From Sanchytrium tribonematis (taxonomy: Eukaryota; Sanchytriomycota; Sanchytriomycetes; Sanchytriales; Sanchytriaceae), in assembly GCA_018985235.1 (NCBI GenBank), contig JADGIG010000001.1:1-64000 (forward strand): a stretch of 64,000 nt of DNA, given 5' to 3'. The position numbers and the translations under genes are program-made. Each line of letters begins with the position of its first letter. Within the stretch, counting starts at the first letter, position 1. The notes below the pieces were generated by a model. That model was given only the letters and a program-made list of their open reading frames with translations. It ran no database searches and was not told where the DNA came from. Below, in pieces: positions 10,985 through 18,977 of this stretch.

Positions 10985-11593
10985 ATGTGTAGTTCGTCCA
11001 AAGTAATTGAAGATTTAAACATGAAAGTTAATGCGTATATGGAGGACATTCAGTCCTATTTTCTAATATGCGACTACTTAGAGCAAAATTTGATGTTTTC
11101 TGTTCCGATGATGCAGCTGCTTTTTCTCGTAAATGCAAGCACCTTGGCCAGATGCAATACTTTAATATGTATTCATTGGCTTTTGGTTTTAGCTCCGGAG
11201 ACAGTGCAAATTGTAAATCGAGAAATTGTTCATTTTGTGGAAAAGATTGTGAAGCATGATAGTCGAGATATTCCTGGTTGTGCGTACACCGGCACAATCA
11301 TGAAGTTACTTCCCGAGTGGAAAAATACTTTAAATGTGGAGATATTTGAAGAACTGAGCAATCTTGTTTTTGAAGTTGTCAAGTCGGGATTAAAAATTAC
11401 TAACAAAACATTTCTACTCAACATATTAGACCAAGATAGGGAGCGATTTAAAAAATTGAAAGAACTCGAGTATTTTGAACATTCTAGAAAAGAAGCAGAG
11501 GAATTGAAGCGATATTCAAGAGTGGAGAAAGACTATTATCAATTATTAGAAATAGAACGAGATTTATATTTTAAATCTAATCCAAGTGTGTAA
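10985..11593 (+). CDS. Unrecognised 202-aa mostly helical protein
   Basis: No family recognised. The first half is hydrophobic helical (LEQNLMFSVPMMQLLFLVNASTLARCNTLICIHWLLVLAPETVQIVN) and could be a bundle rather than true membrane helices. The last 70 residues are charged and look coiled-coil-like (RERFKKLKELEYFEHSRKEAEELK broken into heptads). Its 3' end overlaps the convergent 1586-aa gene by 17 bases. Start at 10985 is the first ATG in frame, with a later Met at 1021 codon equivalent (MKVNAYMED) also possible. Confidence 0.55.
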   Translation: MCSSSKVIEDLNMKVNAYMEDIQSYFLICDYLEQNLMFSVPMMQLLFLVNASTLARCNTLICIHWLLVLAPETVQIVNREIVHFVEKIVKHDSRDIPGCAYTGTIMKLLPEWKNTLNVEIFEELSNLVFEVVKSGLKITNKTFLLNILDQDRERFKKLKELEYFEHSRKEAEELKRYSRVEKDYYQLLEIERDLYFKSNPSV

Positions 11594-14500
11594 TTTCAGT
11601 CTCTAAAATCTTATATAATTCAGATGGTATTTTTGGGGTTATGACTGAGTCCGTATTGTATATTCGTTTGAATTCTGTGTACTTTGAGTTTAATGGATTT
11701 GACAGATTAACCTGATCCAGGATTTCCAATAAACCATTTAAAATGACTGAATCCACTCTAGCAAAAGTTCGCCACAAAAATTCTAGAAAATCTAAACAGC
11801 TGGAATGCAACAAATTGGAAGCGTCATTACTAACAAGTGCTAATTTAATGTGCTGGAAAAGAGCATTCCATATTGCAAAATCAAATTTTGTTATTGTGTC
11901 ATTAAAGTGTTCATCGCTTGTCTCTAAAACATACCTGGAAACAAAGCTATTTAATTTTAAAAGGCAAAATATCTGTAAAACGAGAGTTTGACGAGAAGTT
12001 TGTTGCAAATTAGACTTTGGCTCTTTGACACCCTCAATCAAAATATCGCTCAAGTATTGATGTTCAATCAATAATTTTTTGGTTATTGCAAAAGAATTAC
12101 TGCTGAAGCCTGCAAAAATCATTACAATGTATGCTTTGAGAATTCTGGATTTGCTTAACTTTTCAACATTAAATTCCGGTGCTTGCATCATTGTAATTTT
12201 CGATACAATGCTAGCAATTTCCAAATAATCTTTTGAATTTCCGCTGCCTAGTGCGTTATCGATAATTTCTTCAAAATCTAGCGTTGTGCCAACAAAGTCA
12301 AGCTGATCATCCAAATATTTTAAAAAAAGTGGGCTAAAAGCTCGATTTGCCATACTTTTGTTTAATTTGGATTTAAAGACTGTGCTCATGGTAAATTCAA
12401 AAAGATCTAAATCCTTATCCTTGATTTTGTCGAAGAAAATAACAGTGTTTTGATCGGCTACTTTAAAATTGCACAAAAAACTATCTAGATTAAATCTCAA
12501 ATTGTCTAGTACCGACGTTGATAAATAGCCATGCTTCTCTAATAGAACTGATATGCTTAATAAGAAATACCCTGCGCAACTATCTTTTATAATCGTATTT
12601 GTAGTTTTTTTCATAATATCATCGAGAATTCGAGTAATCGTCATTGCACTCTGTTGAGATATATGATAATCTTTACATATATTCAAGAAGTGCGCAAAGT
12701 TTTCTTTTACATCCTCAAGACTATCAACTCCATAAAATAAAAGCCGCTCAAAAAATTGAATTCGCAAAGCATCCCAATCTAGAGCTGTGTTTAAGCTCAT
12801 ATCGGCATCTACTAATCTGGTCTCTCTTGCTTCCGTGTCGTTGATGATCTGTAAGTATGATATCATTTCATTGTCACACGACAAGTAATTGTAAAAATTT
12901 CCCTTAATTTTCTCACATTGTAAAACACTGAACAGGGCCACAGCCGCCCGTTTTCCCAAGTTGTCTTTTGGGTTTTCTTTCAGCCGCTTAATGAAACCAC
13001 CGCACATTTTGACTACTTCGTCATATTTGTTTGAGTAAAAATTATTATCTTGCTCCCCCAATTTTTGAATTAATAACAGACAAAATTCCTTATTTTCAAG
13101 AGAAATATCTTGATTAGCAATTTTTATGAGATCTACAAATATTTGTTTGAGGATATGGTCGTCGATTGATTTATAGTTGTAAAATATCCCAAAATGAATT
13201 AATTCAAGCCAATTTTTGAAATGCAAGTGACCGACTTCTTTTAATGAAAAAAGACTTTTTGAAAAACATTGGAACATGGTGTTGGATAAGTCTATTTGTA
13301 AATTTCTCAAATCACTATTAATATCTGCTTGTTGATCTAAAATCTTTCTACAGCATTTTAATACAACATCTGCAAAGGAAATTTGATTTTTAGATAGGTT
13401 TGCCGAACTAAATGTGCCTATGGATATACCCATTCCTTCAATTTTAACTTTACTAAATCCTAGGTGAACTGTTACTAAATATTTGACAACTACCATTTCT
13501 GGCTGACTCAATGTAGAACCTGAGGCAAGTTGATTAAAAACAATTCGAAATAAAGTATTGATGTATTTCGCTTGGACTTCTTTTGATTTGCTTTCTTTTT
13601 CATTAAAGTAGTCAAAACTTGCTTTTCCCAGAGAATCGAGCAGTTTTGTAATAGAGAAAAATTGAAAAACTGGATATGCTTCTTGAATTGTGACAATGGC
13701 ATTTAAAAAAGGCAAGTGGACTTTTGGAGGTGTGTTTGTAAATACAGTGTCTAACTTTTTGGATCGATGCCATTCATAAAAGTGAATTTTGCTCTCCAAA
13801 AAAACTTTCGCAGCATGCCTCACTATTGGATCTTCGTGCAGCAATCCTTTCCCAATGTATTGAAGACATAAACAAATAATAAAAGTAAAATCGATTGATT
13901 CTACTGGGACAACATAAAAATAATAATTTAAATAGTACTGAATTTTCCAATTGATGTTTTTCAAAAATTGTATTGGGTTTTTAACTGTGAGTGAATCATT
14001 TAAAAATTTAGTTTTAATACCAACATGTCTTAGGATATACTCAATGCAACGACAAAAAGAATAGTTGCATCGTAAATCATCGTAGTCTAAATTTGACCAA
14101 AAAAGATTCATAAGCTTTGAAGTCATTTCTAAGAATTGTTCTTCATGATGGTAAGCTTCAACCATTCTTGTAAATAGCATAAGCGCCAATCCGCAGACTT
14201 TAGTTTGAATTTCCAAAAATGATTTTATATATTGATACCCCATTTCAAGTGAAATGTATGGCTGTCGCCTTAATTTGGATGTTTGGAACAGAAATTTTGT
14301 GGTTTCTGTAGAACATCCAAGAAGAGTTGCAAATATTTTAAAATACATTATTTGAAATTCTTTGTCATCCTTGACTTTTGCATCCTTTAACCATTCAAGA
14401 ATGCCTTTTACTCTATTAATTGGTATGTCACTAGCCACTCGAAAATTTAAAAGTACCAATTGTCCTAAAATTGGAGCATCCTCAATATCAATCAATTTCG

Positions 14501-16337
14501 TCATCAAATTAAGCCACGTAACACTTACATTAATTCTGTATTTAAAAAGCATAGCATTCAACTTAAGAACTAACTTTTTATCCTTGTTAATAGACTGTAG
14601 CAGCTCTCCGAGAAGTTTCTTACCATATTCATCTAATCCGAAAATGAATGGAATTCGTGGATTCTTGACGGCTCTAAAAAAGTATTTTGCGTCGAATTCT
14701 TGATCTGTTTGTAATTTATAAATAATGAGCGACAAGTGAGATGAGCGAGAGAGGCCTTCGTGCTTAGTTACAGCTTGCGGCAATTTTTGAATTTCTGTGT
14801 CCACAATGTCGGAATATACCGGTCTATAAAACATGATAAATTGATGAAACTTGTCCATAAAATGCCAATATTCGGAATCAGATTCTAACTTTGAGTACCA
14901 TTTGGTTAGGACTTTGAAAAGCCTCTGGAATAAAGTGTTGTCATCCTTAAAAGCAACTGGATGCACTCTTAATTTGATTATCCACCAAGCTAAACTATAG
15001 CAATTTTTGTCTTTTACACTTAAAAGCTTCTCAATGCAATTGAGCAATAAAATATCATAGGCTGAATCGACGTGAAAAACAGGAACATGTAGGGAAATGG
15101 AATCGTTTTGCAGCTCAAATAGACCATGCAATATGTTTAAATCAATAATGTGCTGTTGAATAACTTTTCTTGCAATATCCTTGTAAAATCCCATCATCTT
15201 TGTGGCCGGAACACTTGCTTGGTCAAAATATTTTCTCGAGAAAACGTGATAAAGGGGATAGATTACATTGATGTCACTAAAAAACAGCTTTTTAGTGGAA
15301 GTGCCCAAACCCTTGTGAAGATCGATTCCCTTAACTAAGCGATATTTCAGATCCGGGTATTCTCCTGATCTATGCAAAAGTATATACTGCAAAACTAGCA
15401 AATCGACGATTAACACAGACTCATTTTCATGATGATCTTGATTAGGATCTAATAGCTTGTCATAAATTCGTCCAAATGATTCCTGGTCATCATCATTCAT
15501 ACGAGCCGAGTTGTTGTAGATACAGTTTAAATGAAACAAGTCTCTCTTGCTAGAATATGCCGTAAAACCCCAAATTATTTTTCTGCAGACACTACACCGA
15601 TTAGACGCGTACATTGCAACTTTGTAAAAAGACTGATTTTTGTGCGTCACTAAAGCATTTTCTTGAATAATGTGGTAATCAACGTTTGAAATTTTAATCA
15701 CAGTGTCAATGTTTGTTATCAAATCTTTAATGGACATGGATTTTCCAAACTCAAAGTATTTTGTGTCCCTATTTTGTATGTAATAAGTATCAAATAAGAT
15801 TGCAGCATTTTTAATAATATTCACTGACCCATTTGCAATGGATTGCAATAATTTGAAGCCTCCATCGAATTGTAAAATTTTCTTGAGCATATTTTCTCGC
15901 ATTTCTAAAATGTCAAAGTCTTCATCTACTGGGTAAGAAAGTATGGCTACCAAAAACTGGTCAATGTGTAACTTCCAAAACTCTTCTTTTTCGTGTAAAA
16001 GTGTCATTAATTTCAAGTGAAGTCTCTTGTTGATTATATGGAAACAAGCCAAATATAACTCGACTGTATCACCAGGAATAAAGTAGCCAATGTCAATGAT
16101 ATAATTATGAATCTCATATGGCGGATGAAATGGGGAAGGTTCATTCTCACTATTGTACATAACCAGAATCAACTGAATGACCTCTGTGATTTTTTCATTT
16201 TGCACATTTCCTTCTGAATATACTTCTAAAATCTTTTTGAATAAGACTGCCACTTCATATGTATTACATTCTGAAATTTCCTTAATAATGCGATTTATCA
16301 AACTTGCCAAATATTTGTTTCTATTTGACGAAATCAT
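11577..16337 (-). CDS. Unrecognised 1586-aa helical-repeat protein with a C1-like zinc motif
   Basis: The longest gene in the window, open without interruption. It is almost wholly alpha-helical with many Leu/Ile/Phe-rich segments, like HEAT/armadillo scaffolds. Near residues 230-275 a single small zinc-binding-like motif reads H-x13-CSVCRKIIWGF...FHLNC, resembling part of a C1 domain but lacking the middle G-x-x-C-x-x-C pair. No catalytic motif is visible. I cannot name the family. Large HEAT-type scaffolds of trafficking, nuclear or signalling complexes are all possible. Confidence 0.7.
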   Translation of the reverse strand: MISSNRNKYLASLINRIIKEISECNTYEVAVLFKKILEVYSEGNVQNEKITEVIQLILVMYNSENEPSPFHPPYEIHNYIIDIGYFIPGDTVELYLACFHIINKRLHLKLMTLLHEKEEFWKLHIDQFLVAILSYPVDEDFDILEMRENMLKKILQFDGGFKLLQSIANGSVNIIKNAAILFDTYYIQNRDTKYFEFGKSMSIKDLITNIDTVIKISNVDYHIIQENALVTHKNQSFYKVAMYASNRCSVCRKIIWGFTAYSSKRDLFHLNCIYNNSARMNDDDQESFGRIYDKLLDPNQDHHENESVLIVDLLVLQYILLHRSGEYPDLKYRLVKGIDLHKGLGTSTKKLFFSDINVIYPLYHVFSRKYFDQASVPATKMMGFYKDIARKVIQQHIIDLNILHGLFELQNDSISLHVPVFHVDSAYDILLLNCIEKLLSVKDKNCYSLAWWIIKLRVHPVAFKDDNTLFQRLFKVLTKWYSKLESDSEYWHFMDKFHQFIMFYRPVYSDIVDTEIQKLPQAVTKHEGLSRSSHLSLIIYKLQTDQEFDAKYFFRAVKNPRIPFIFGLDEYGKKLLGELLQSINKDKKLVLKLNAMLFKYRINVSVTWLNLMTKLIDIEDAPILGQLVLLNFRVASDIPINRVKGILEWLKDAKVKDDKEFQIMYFKIFATLLGCSTETTKFLFQTSKLRRQPYISLEMGYQYIKSFLEIQTKVCGLALMLFTRMVEAYHHEEQFLEMTSKLMNLFWSNLDYDDLRCNYSFCRCIEYILRHVGIKTKFLNDSLTVKNPIQFLKNINWKIQYYLNYYFYVVPVESIDFTFIICLCLQYIGKGLLHEDPIVRHAAKVFLESKIHFYEWHRSKKLDTVFTNTPPKVHLPFLNAIVTIQEAYPVFQFFSITKLLDSLGKASFDYFNEKESKSKEVQAKYINTLFRIVFNQLASGSTLSQPEMVVVKYLVTVHLGFSKVKIEGMGISIGTFSSANLSKNQISFADVVLKCCRKILDQQADINSDLRNLQIDLSNTMFQCFSKSLFSLKEVGHLHFKNWLELIHFGIFYNYKSIDDHILKQIFVDLIKIANQDISLENKEFCLLLIQKLGEQDNNFYSNKYDEVVKMCGGFIKRLKENPKDNLGKRAAVALFSVLQCEKIKGNFYNYLSCDNEMISYLQIINDTEARETRLVDADMSLNTALDWDALRIQFFERLLFYGVDSLEDVKENFAHFLNICKDYHISQQSAMTITRILDDIMKKTTNTIIKDSCAGYFLLSISVLLEKHGYLSTSVLDNLRFNLDSFLCNFKVADQNTVIFFDKIKDKDLDLFEFTMSTVFKSKLNKSMANRAFSPLFLKYLDDQLDFVGTTLDFEEIIDNALGSGNSKDYLEIASIVSKITMMQAPEFNVEKLSKSRILKAYIVMIFAGFSSNSFAITKKLLIEHQYLSDILIEGVKEPKSNLQQTSRQTLVLQIFCLLKLNSFVSRYVLETSDEHFNDTITKFDFAIWNALFQHIKLALVSNDASNLLHSSCLDFLEFLWRTFARVDSVILNGLLEILDQVNLSNPLNSKYTEFKRIYNTDSVITPKIPSELYKILETEITHLD

Positions 16338-16391
16338 AAAATATTCGGGGAAGTATCAAATTAAAAATGTAAATTAAAAATTTATTTCAGG

Positions 16392-16742
16392 TCATGTTTC
16401 TGGCGGCAGCCTAGTGTGAGGGATTGGATTGCTTTTAGTGAATACTAAAGATTTGTGTTGTAGAGGCATAGTAACAATTTGTTTTGGAAAATTAGGCTCG
16501 CTATAGTCCTCGACAATTATAGCAGGGTGGTCTTTTGATAATGGTATACTGTAATAATCTTCCTCGGGGTGATGTACTTGAGGATTTGGGGCGTCTTCCC
16601 TGCCACCCTTCCATTCTAACGGAGGACTACCTGGTGGGGAGCGGAGCCACAGCTTTTCTGATTTTGGGACTGGTAAATACTGTGAGTCCGAATACTCACC
16701 AGTTGCGAAAATACGTAATGGTGTCAAATGATTTGGTTTCAT
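16392..16742 (-). CDS. Calcipressin (RCAN) lacking the RRM domain
   Basis: Regulator of the phosphatase calcineurin. This 116-aa protein has the family's central signature LWLRSPPGSPP (residues 31-41, compare FLISPPxSPP) followed by LEWKGGRED, and a downstream PAIIVE (73-78), which matches the PxIxIT-like calcineurin-docking motif of RCAN. Normal family members carry an RRM-like domain before the SPP motif. Here only about 25 residues precede it, and the next gene begins 147 bases upstream, so the RRM is absent. I looked for a short intron linking an upstream exon and found none. Confidence 0.72.
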   Translation of the reverse strand: MKPNHLTPLRIFATGEYSDSQYLPVPKSEKLWLRSPPGSPPLEWKGGREDAPNPQVHHPEEDYYSIPLSKDHPAIIVEDYSEPNFPKQIVTMPLQHKSLVFTKSNPIPHTRLPPET

Positions 16743-16889
16743 TTGACTCCTCTTAATTTGTAGAGGCTAGGTATAAAGTCGAGAAAAATTTAAAAATATT
16801 AATTTCCAGAACATGACTATTTTCTTAAACAATGATATAAATGAGGAAAATATTTTGGCTGAAACAAATTAGCAATTCTAAATTATATT

Positions 16890-17318
16890 ATGATCGATTT
16901 GAAAGATAATTATGTTTATTTATTGACAATCTCTATAATACTAATATCAATATACTTTTTTCTTGGCAAAAAGAGTAGCACTGTGATTGCGTTTACCAGT
17001 TCAACTCATGGTGTTGGTAAAACTCAATTTATTATGAGTATTTTAGGGAAAAAAACTAGAACATTCACAACTTTAAAACCTGAGACTTACAAATTGGGAA
17101 AGTTTGACATAATAGACTTGCCTGTGAACTCTAGAGAAGGCAATTTCGAGCAGGAATACTTTTTTTACAAAGCTGGAGATAATATTCCAAAACAATTTAA
17201 CGGTATAATTGTGGTTGAAAAGTCCGAAGACGCTGATGGCATCGAAAAAAGCAAAAGTATAATTACAAAAAACGGGCTTCGGATCATGCTCTCGGGTCAA
17301 ATAAATAGAAGTATCTAA
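16890..17318 (+). CDS. Signal recognition particle receptor beta-like, degenerate GTPase
   Basis: A 142-aa protein with one membrane segment (about residues 8-26) followed directly by a P-loop-like STHGVGKTQF (38-48), then DIIDLPVNSRE, where a small GTPase would have DxxG. This order, a transmembrane anchor then an Arf/Ras-like domain, is that of SRbeta, which anchors the SRP receptor on the ER. It is much shorter than the usual 230-270 aa, and no NKxD motif is seen. The call is by layout and is moderate to low confidence. SRP19 elsewhere in the window shows the SRP pathway exists. Confidence 0.4.
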   Translation: MIDLKDNYVYLLTISIILISIYFFLGKKSSTVIAFTSSTHGVGKTQFIMSILGKKTRTFTTLKPETYKLGKFDIIDLPVNSREGNFEQEYFFYKAGDNIPKQFNGIIVVEKSEDADGIEKSKSIITKNGLRIMLSGQINRSI

Positions 17319-17326
17319 AAATGATA

Positions 17327-18196
17327 TTAATTTTTATTAACAACAATGGATACTTTCGACTTTTTTCTGCTGGTTGGCTTCTTATCCAAAGAAAGTAACG
17401 GAGGAAATTGTTTATCTTCTTCTGTCCATGAAAATTGATCCAGAAGATCTAAGATAATTTCTCGCTTTTGTTCTACATTCAAATGACTCACAATAATTTC
17501 CGAGGAATGTATTCCATCACATGGATTATTAATGTCCACCGGCAAAAACATTTTATATGGAGACTCTATATCAGTCAAGGGATATCTTGTGCTGGTCATT
17601 GTGCCAGATCCAGCATCTTGAATTTGAATGGCAGACCTAAAATTGACATTCATGTAGTCAGGATATTTGGTTTTTCGAATTGAAAGATCTCGAAAGTAAT
17701 TATGTAACAGTCTCTGGTAGTCATAGTAACTGTAGCCCGTCGATTCTTTGATAAATTGCATCAATCTAGGTTCATTGTCATAATTAAGAATTAAAAATTC
17801 CGAGAGTCGTAAAAATAACGTTTTTAATTCAGATTCATCGATTTTTTTCTCAACGATTGAGTAAATGAGAACTAAAAGACCTTGAATCTCCATATAAAAT
17901 GGACTATAAATGGTGTTAGGAGCTACAATGACATATTCCGCATCTAGCGACGAAAAAACCATATGAAAATCTGATTCCTTTTTATCTTCATCGTAGTATA
18001 TGATTTGGGCTCGTACATTATGTATCTCTACTTCTATTGGTTCTTTTGTTTTAACATTTTGCCCTTTCAGGATCCCTCTTTGGTCAAAATCATCATCGAA
18101 GCAGACATTGAATGCTCTCATGATTCGTCCGCCGTTGCAATAAGTTAAGGAAGCTTCTTCTACTAAGATCCAAGAGGAAGCATTACAATCAACCAT
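17327..18196 (-). CDS. Stand-alone RFTS-like domain protein
   Basis: 289 aa with no methyltransferase or BAH domain. Residues about 22-125 resemble the replication-foci targeting (RFTS) domain of DNMT1/DIM-2: R-x3-AFNVCFDDDF near the start, and SSLDAEYVIVAPNTIYSPFY, like the family's S...ADYxxLxPSxxYxxxY core followed by a helix. Separate RFTS proteins exist in fungi, for example Raf2 of the fission yeast heterochromatin ligase complex. The rest is unrecognised, and the C-terminus is Lys-rich (KKPTSRKKSK). The stop lies eight bases from the convergent SRbeta-like gene. Assignment is by eye. Confidence 0.45.
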   Translation of the reverse strand: MVDCNASSWILVEEASLTYCNGGRIMRAFNVCFDDDFDQRGILKGQNVKTKEPIEVEIHNVRAQIIYYDEDKKESDFHMVFSSLDAEYVIVAPNTIYSPFYMEIQGLLVLIYSIVEKKIDESELKTLFLRLSEFLILNYDNEPRLMQFIKESTGYSYYDYQRLLHNYFRDLSIRKTKYPDYMNVNFRSAIQIQDAGSGTMTSTRYPLTDIESPYKMFLPVDINNPCDGIHSSEIIVSHLNVEQKREIILDLLDQFSWTEEDKQFPPLLSLDKKPTSRKKSKVSIVVNKN

Positions 18197-18247
18197 GAAT
18201 AATGAGAAACTGGGAGTTTTACACTTAATTTATTTTTGACTCGACAT

Positions 18248-18634
18248 CTACAATGTTTCTAGTTGAGATTTCAAGTACGTGAAATCAGTTAAAAATGGAT
18301 TAAGTGCATCTTTAAGGTACCACTGTTGTATAAGCAATAATTTATCTTTGATATCAGCATCCTTAATGTTATGGTCGCTTTGTAACACCAACAAGAAAGT
18401 CTTTTTAGTGCAGGACATTAATGCAAAAACACTTTTGCTGCCGAGCTGTTGCAATTTGCCGATATAAAGAACTCCAATTCTTTCAGTTAAGGAATTCAAG
18501 GTTTGCTCAATTAGATCAATACTTTCAAATATGAGCTCTTCAAATTCAAGGCTGTCTTGGTCAAGCGGGTGTATAAGTATCGGCGCTAGATTTTTATTAC
18601 CAATAATTGCAATTCCTTTGATTGATGTTTGCAT
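18248..18634 (-). CDS. TRAPP complex subunit, TRAPPC2L/TCA17 (sedlin) family
   Basis: 128 aa with the longin/sedlin fold pattern: IKGIAIIGNKNLAPILIHP at the N-terminus, the helix LEFEELIFESIDLIEQTL, then FALMSCTKKTFLLVLQSD and a C-terminal helix ending LNPFLTDF. Length and motif order fit TRAPPC2L, which helps assemble the TRAPP tether and Rab GEF at the Golgi. The U6 gene lies just upstream of its start on the opposite strand. Confidence 0.85.
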   Translation of the reverse strand: MQTSIKGIAIIGNKNLAPILIHPLDQDSLEFEELIFESIDLIEQTLNSLTERIGVLYIGKLQQLGSKSVFALMSCTKKTFLLVLQSDHNIKDADIKDKLLLIQQWYLKDALNPFLTDFTYLKSQLETL

Positions 18635-18675
18635 TTTGAAACTGAGGCACGAATGTTCTAGAAATTAGAGTTTTG

Positions 18676-18685
18676 GTTTATAAAA
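18676..18685 (+). promoter_or_regulatory. TATA-like element upstream of U6
   Basis: GTTTATAAAA lies about 25-28 bases before the predicted U6 5' end, the spacing expected for a Pol III type 3 TATA box. It also lies in the 70-base space before the divergent TRAPPC2L gene. Confidence 0.6.
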
Positions 18686-18704
18686 CGAATTGCCCCCAAA
18701 AATT

Positions 18705-18719
18705 GTCCTCGGACTTTGT

Positions 18720-18751
<32 letters not shown>

Positions 18752-18821
18752 TTCCCCAGAGTATGGATGAAATTCATTTGCCTGAGAGTGATCTTGAAGT
18801 TTCGGCTTCAAGCAATTTTTT
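18705..18821 (+). ncRNA. U6 spliceosomal snRNA
   Basis: The core is unmistakable: AAAATTGGAACGATACAGAG then AAGATTAGCA, with the ACAGAGA box at 18735-18741 and the catalytic AGC triad at 18747-18749. The internal stem-loop (TTTCCCC...GGATGAAA) follows, with the bulged U. A short 5' hairpin (GTC-CTCG-GAC) begins near 18705. Beyond the usual 3' region there is an extra hairpin at 18793-18812, CTTGAAGT-TTCG-GCTTCAAG, with seven Watson-Crick pairs, one T-G pair and a UUCG loop. The run of six T at 18816-18821 is the Pol III terminator. It fills the only large gap in this part of the window. Ends are predicted to within a few bases. Confidence 0.95.
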
Positions 18822-18977
18822 ATATACAAATTCTATAACATTTTAAATTTTCGGCTTTAATTCAATATAATTTGTTTCTCTCATTTATAAGTTTCACATT
18901 AATTTTGTTCTTCAACAATTTTAGGCTCCGGACTTGCGTATCAATTAAAGATGAAATAAAATAGGATCAAACTTGGG

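Noticed and set aside
10924-10992. Upstream exon for the 202-aa gene at 10985 (frame starting MNQENIVNTF)
   Set aside because: It ends at TAG in a different frame and no 19-20 nt GT...AG segment connects it.
11068-11259. Cysteine-rich 63-aa frame inside the 202-aa gene
   Set aside because: It is a shifted frame within a longer open frame, with no family motif and no space for its own signals.
16743-16889. Upstream exon carrying an RRM for the calcipressin gene
   Set aside because: No GT...AG pair of 19-20 nt links an upstream open frame, and the next gene starts at 16890.
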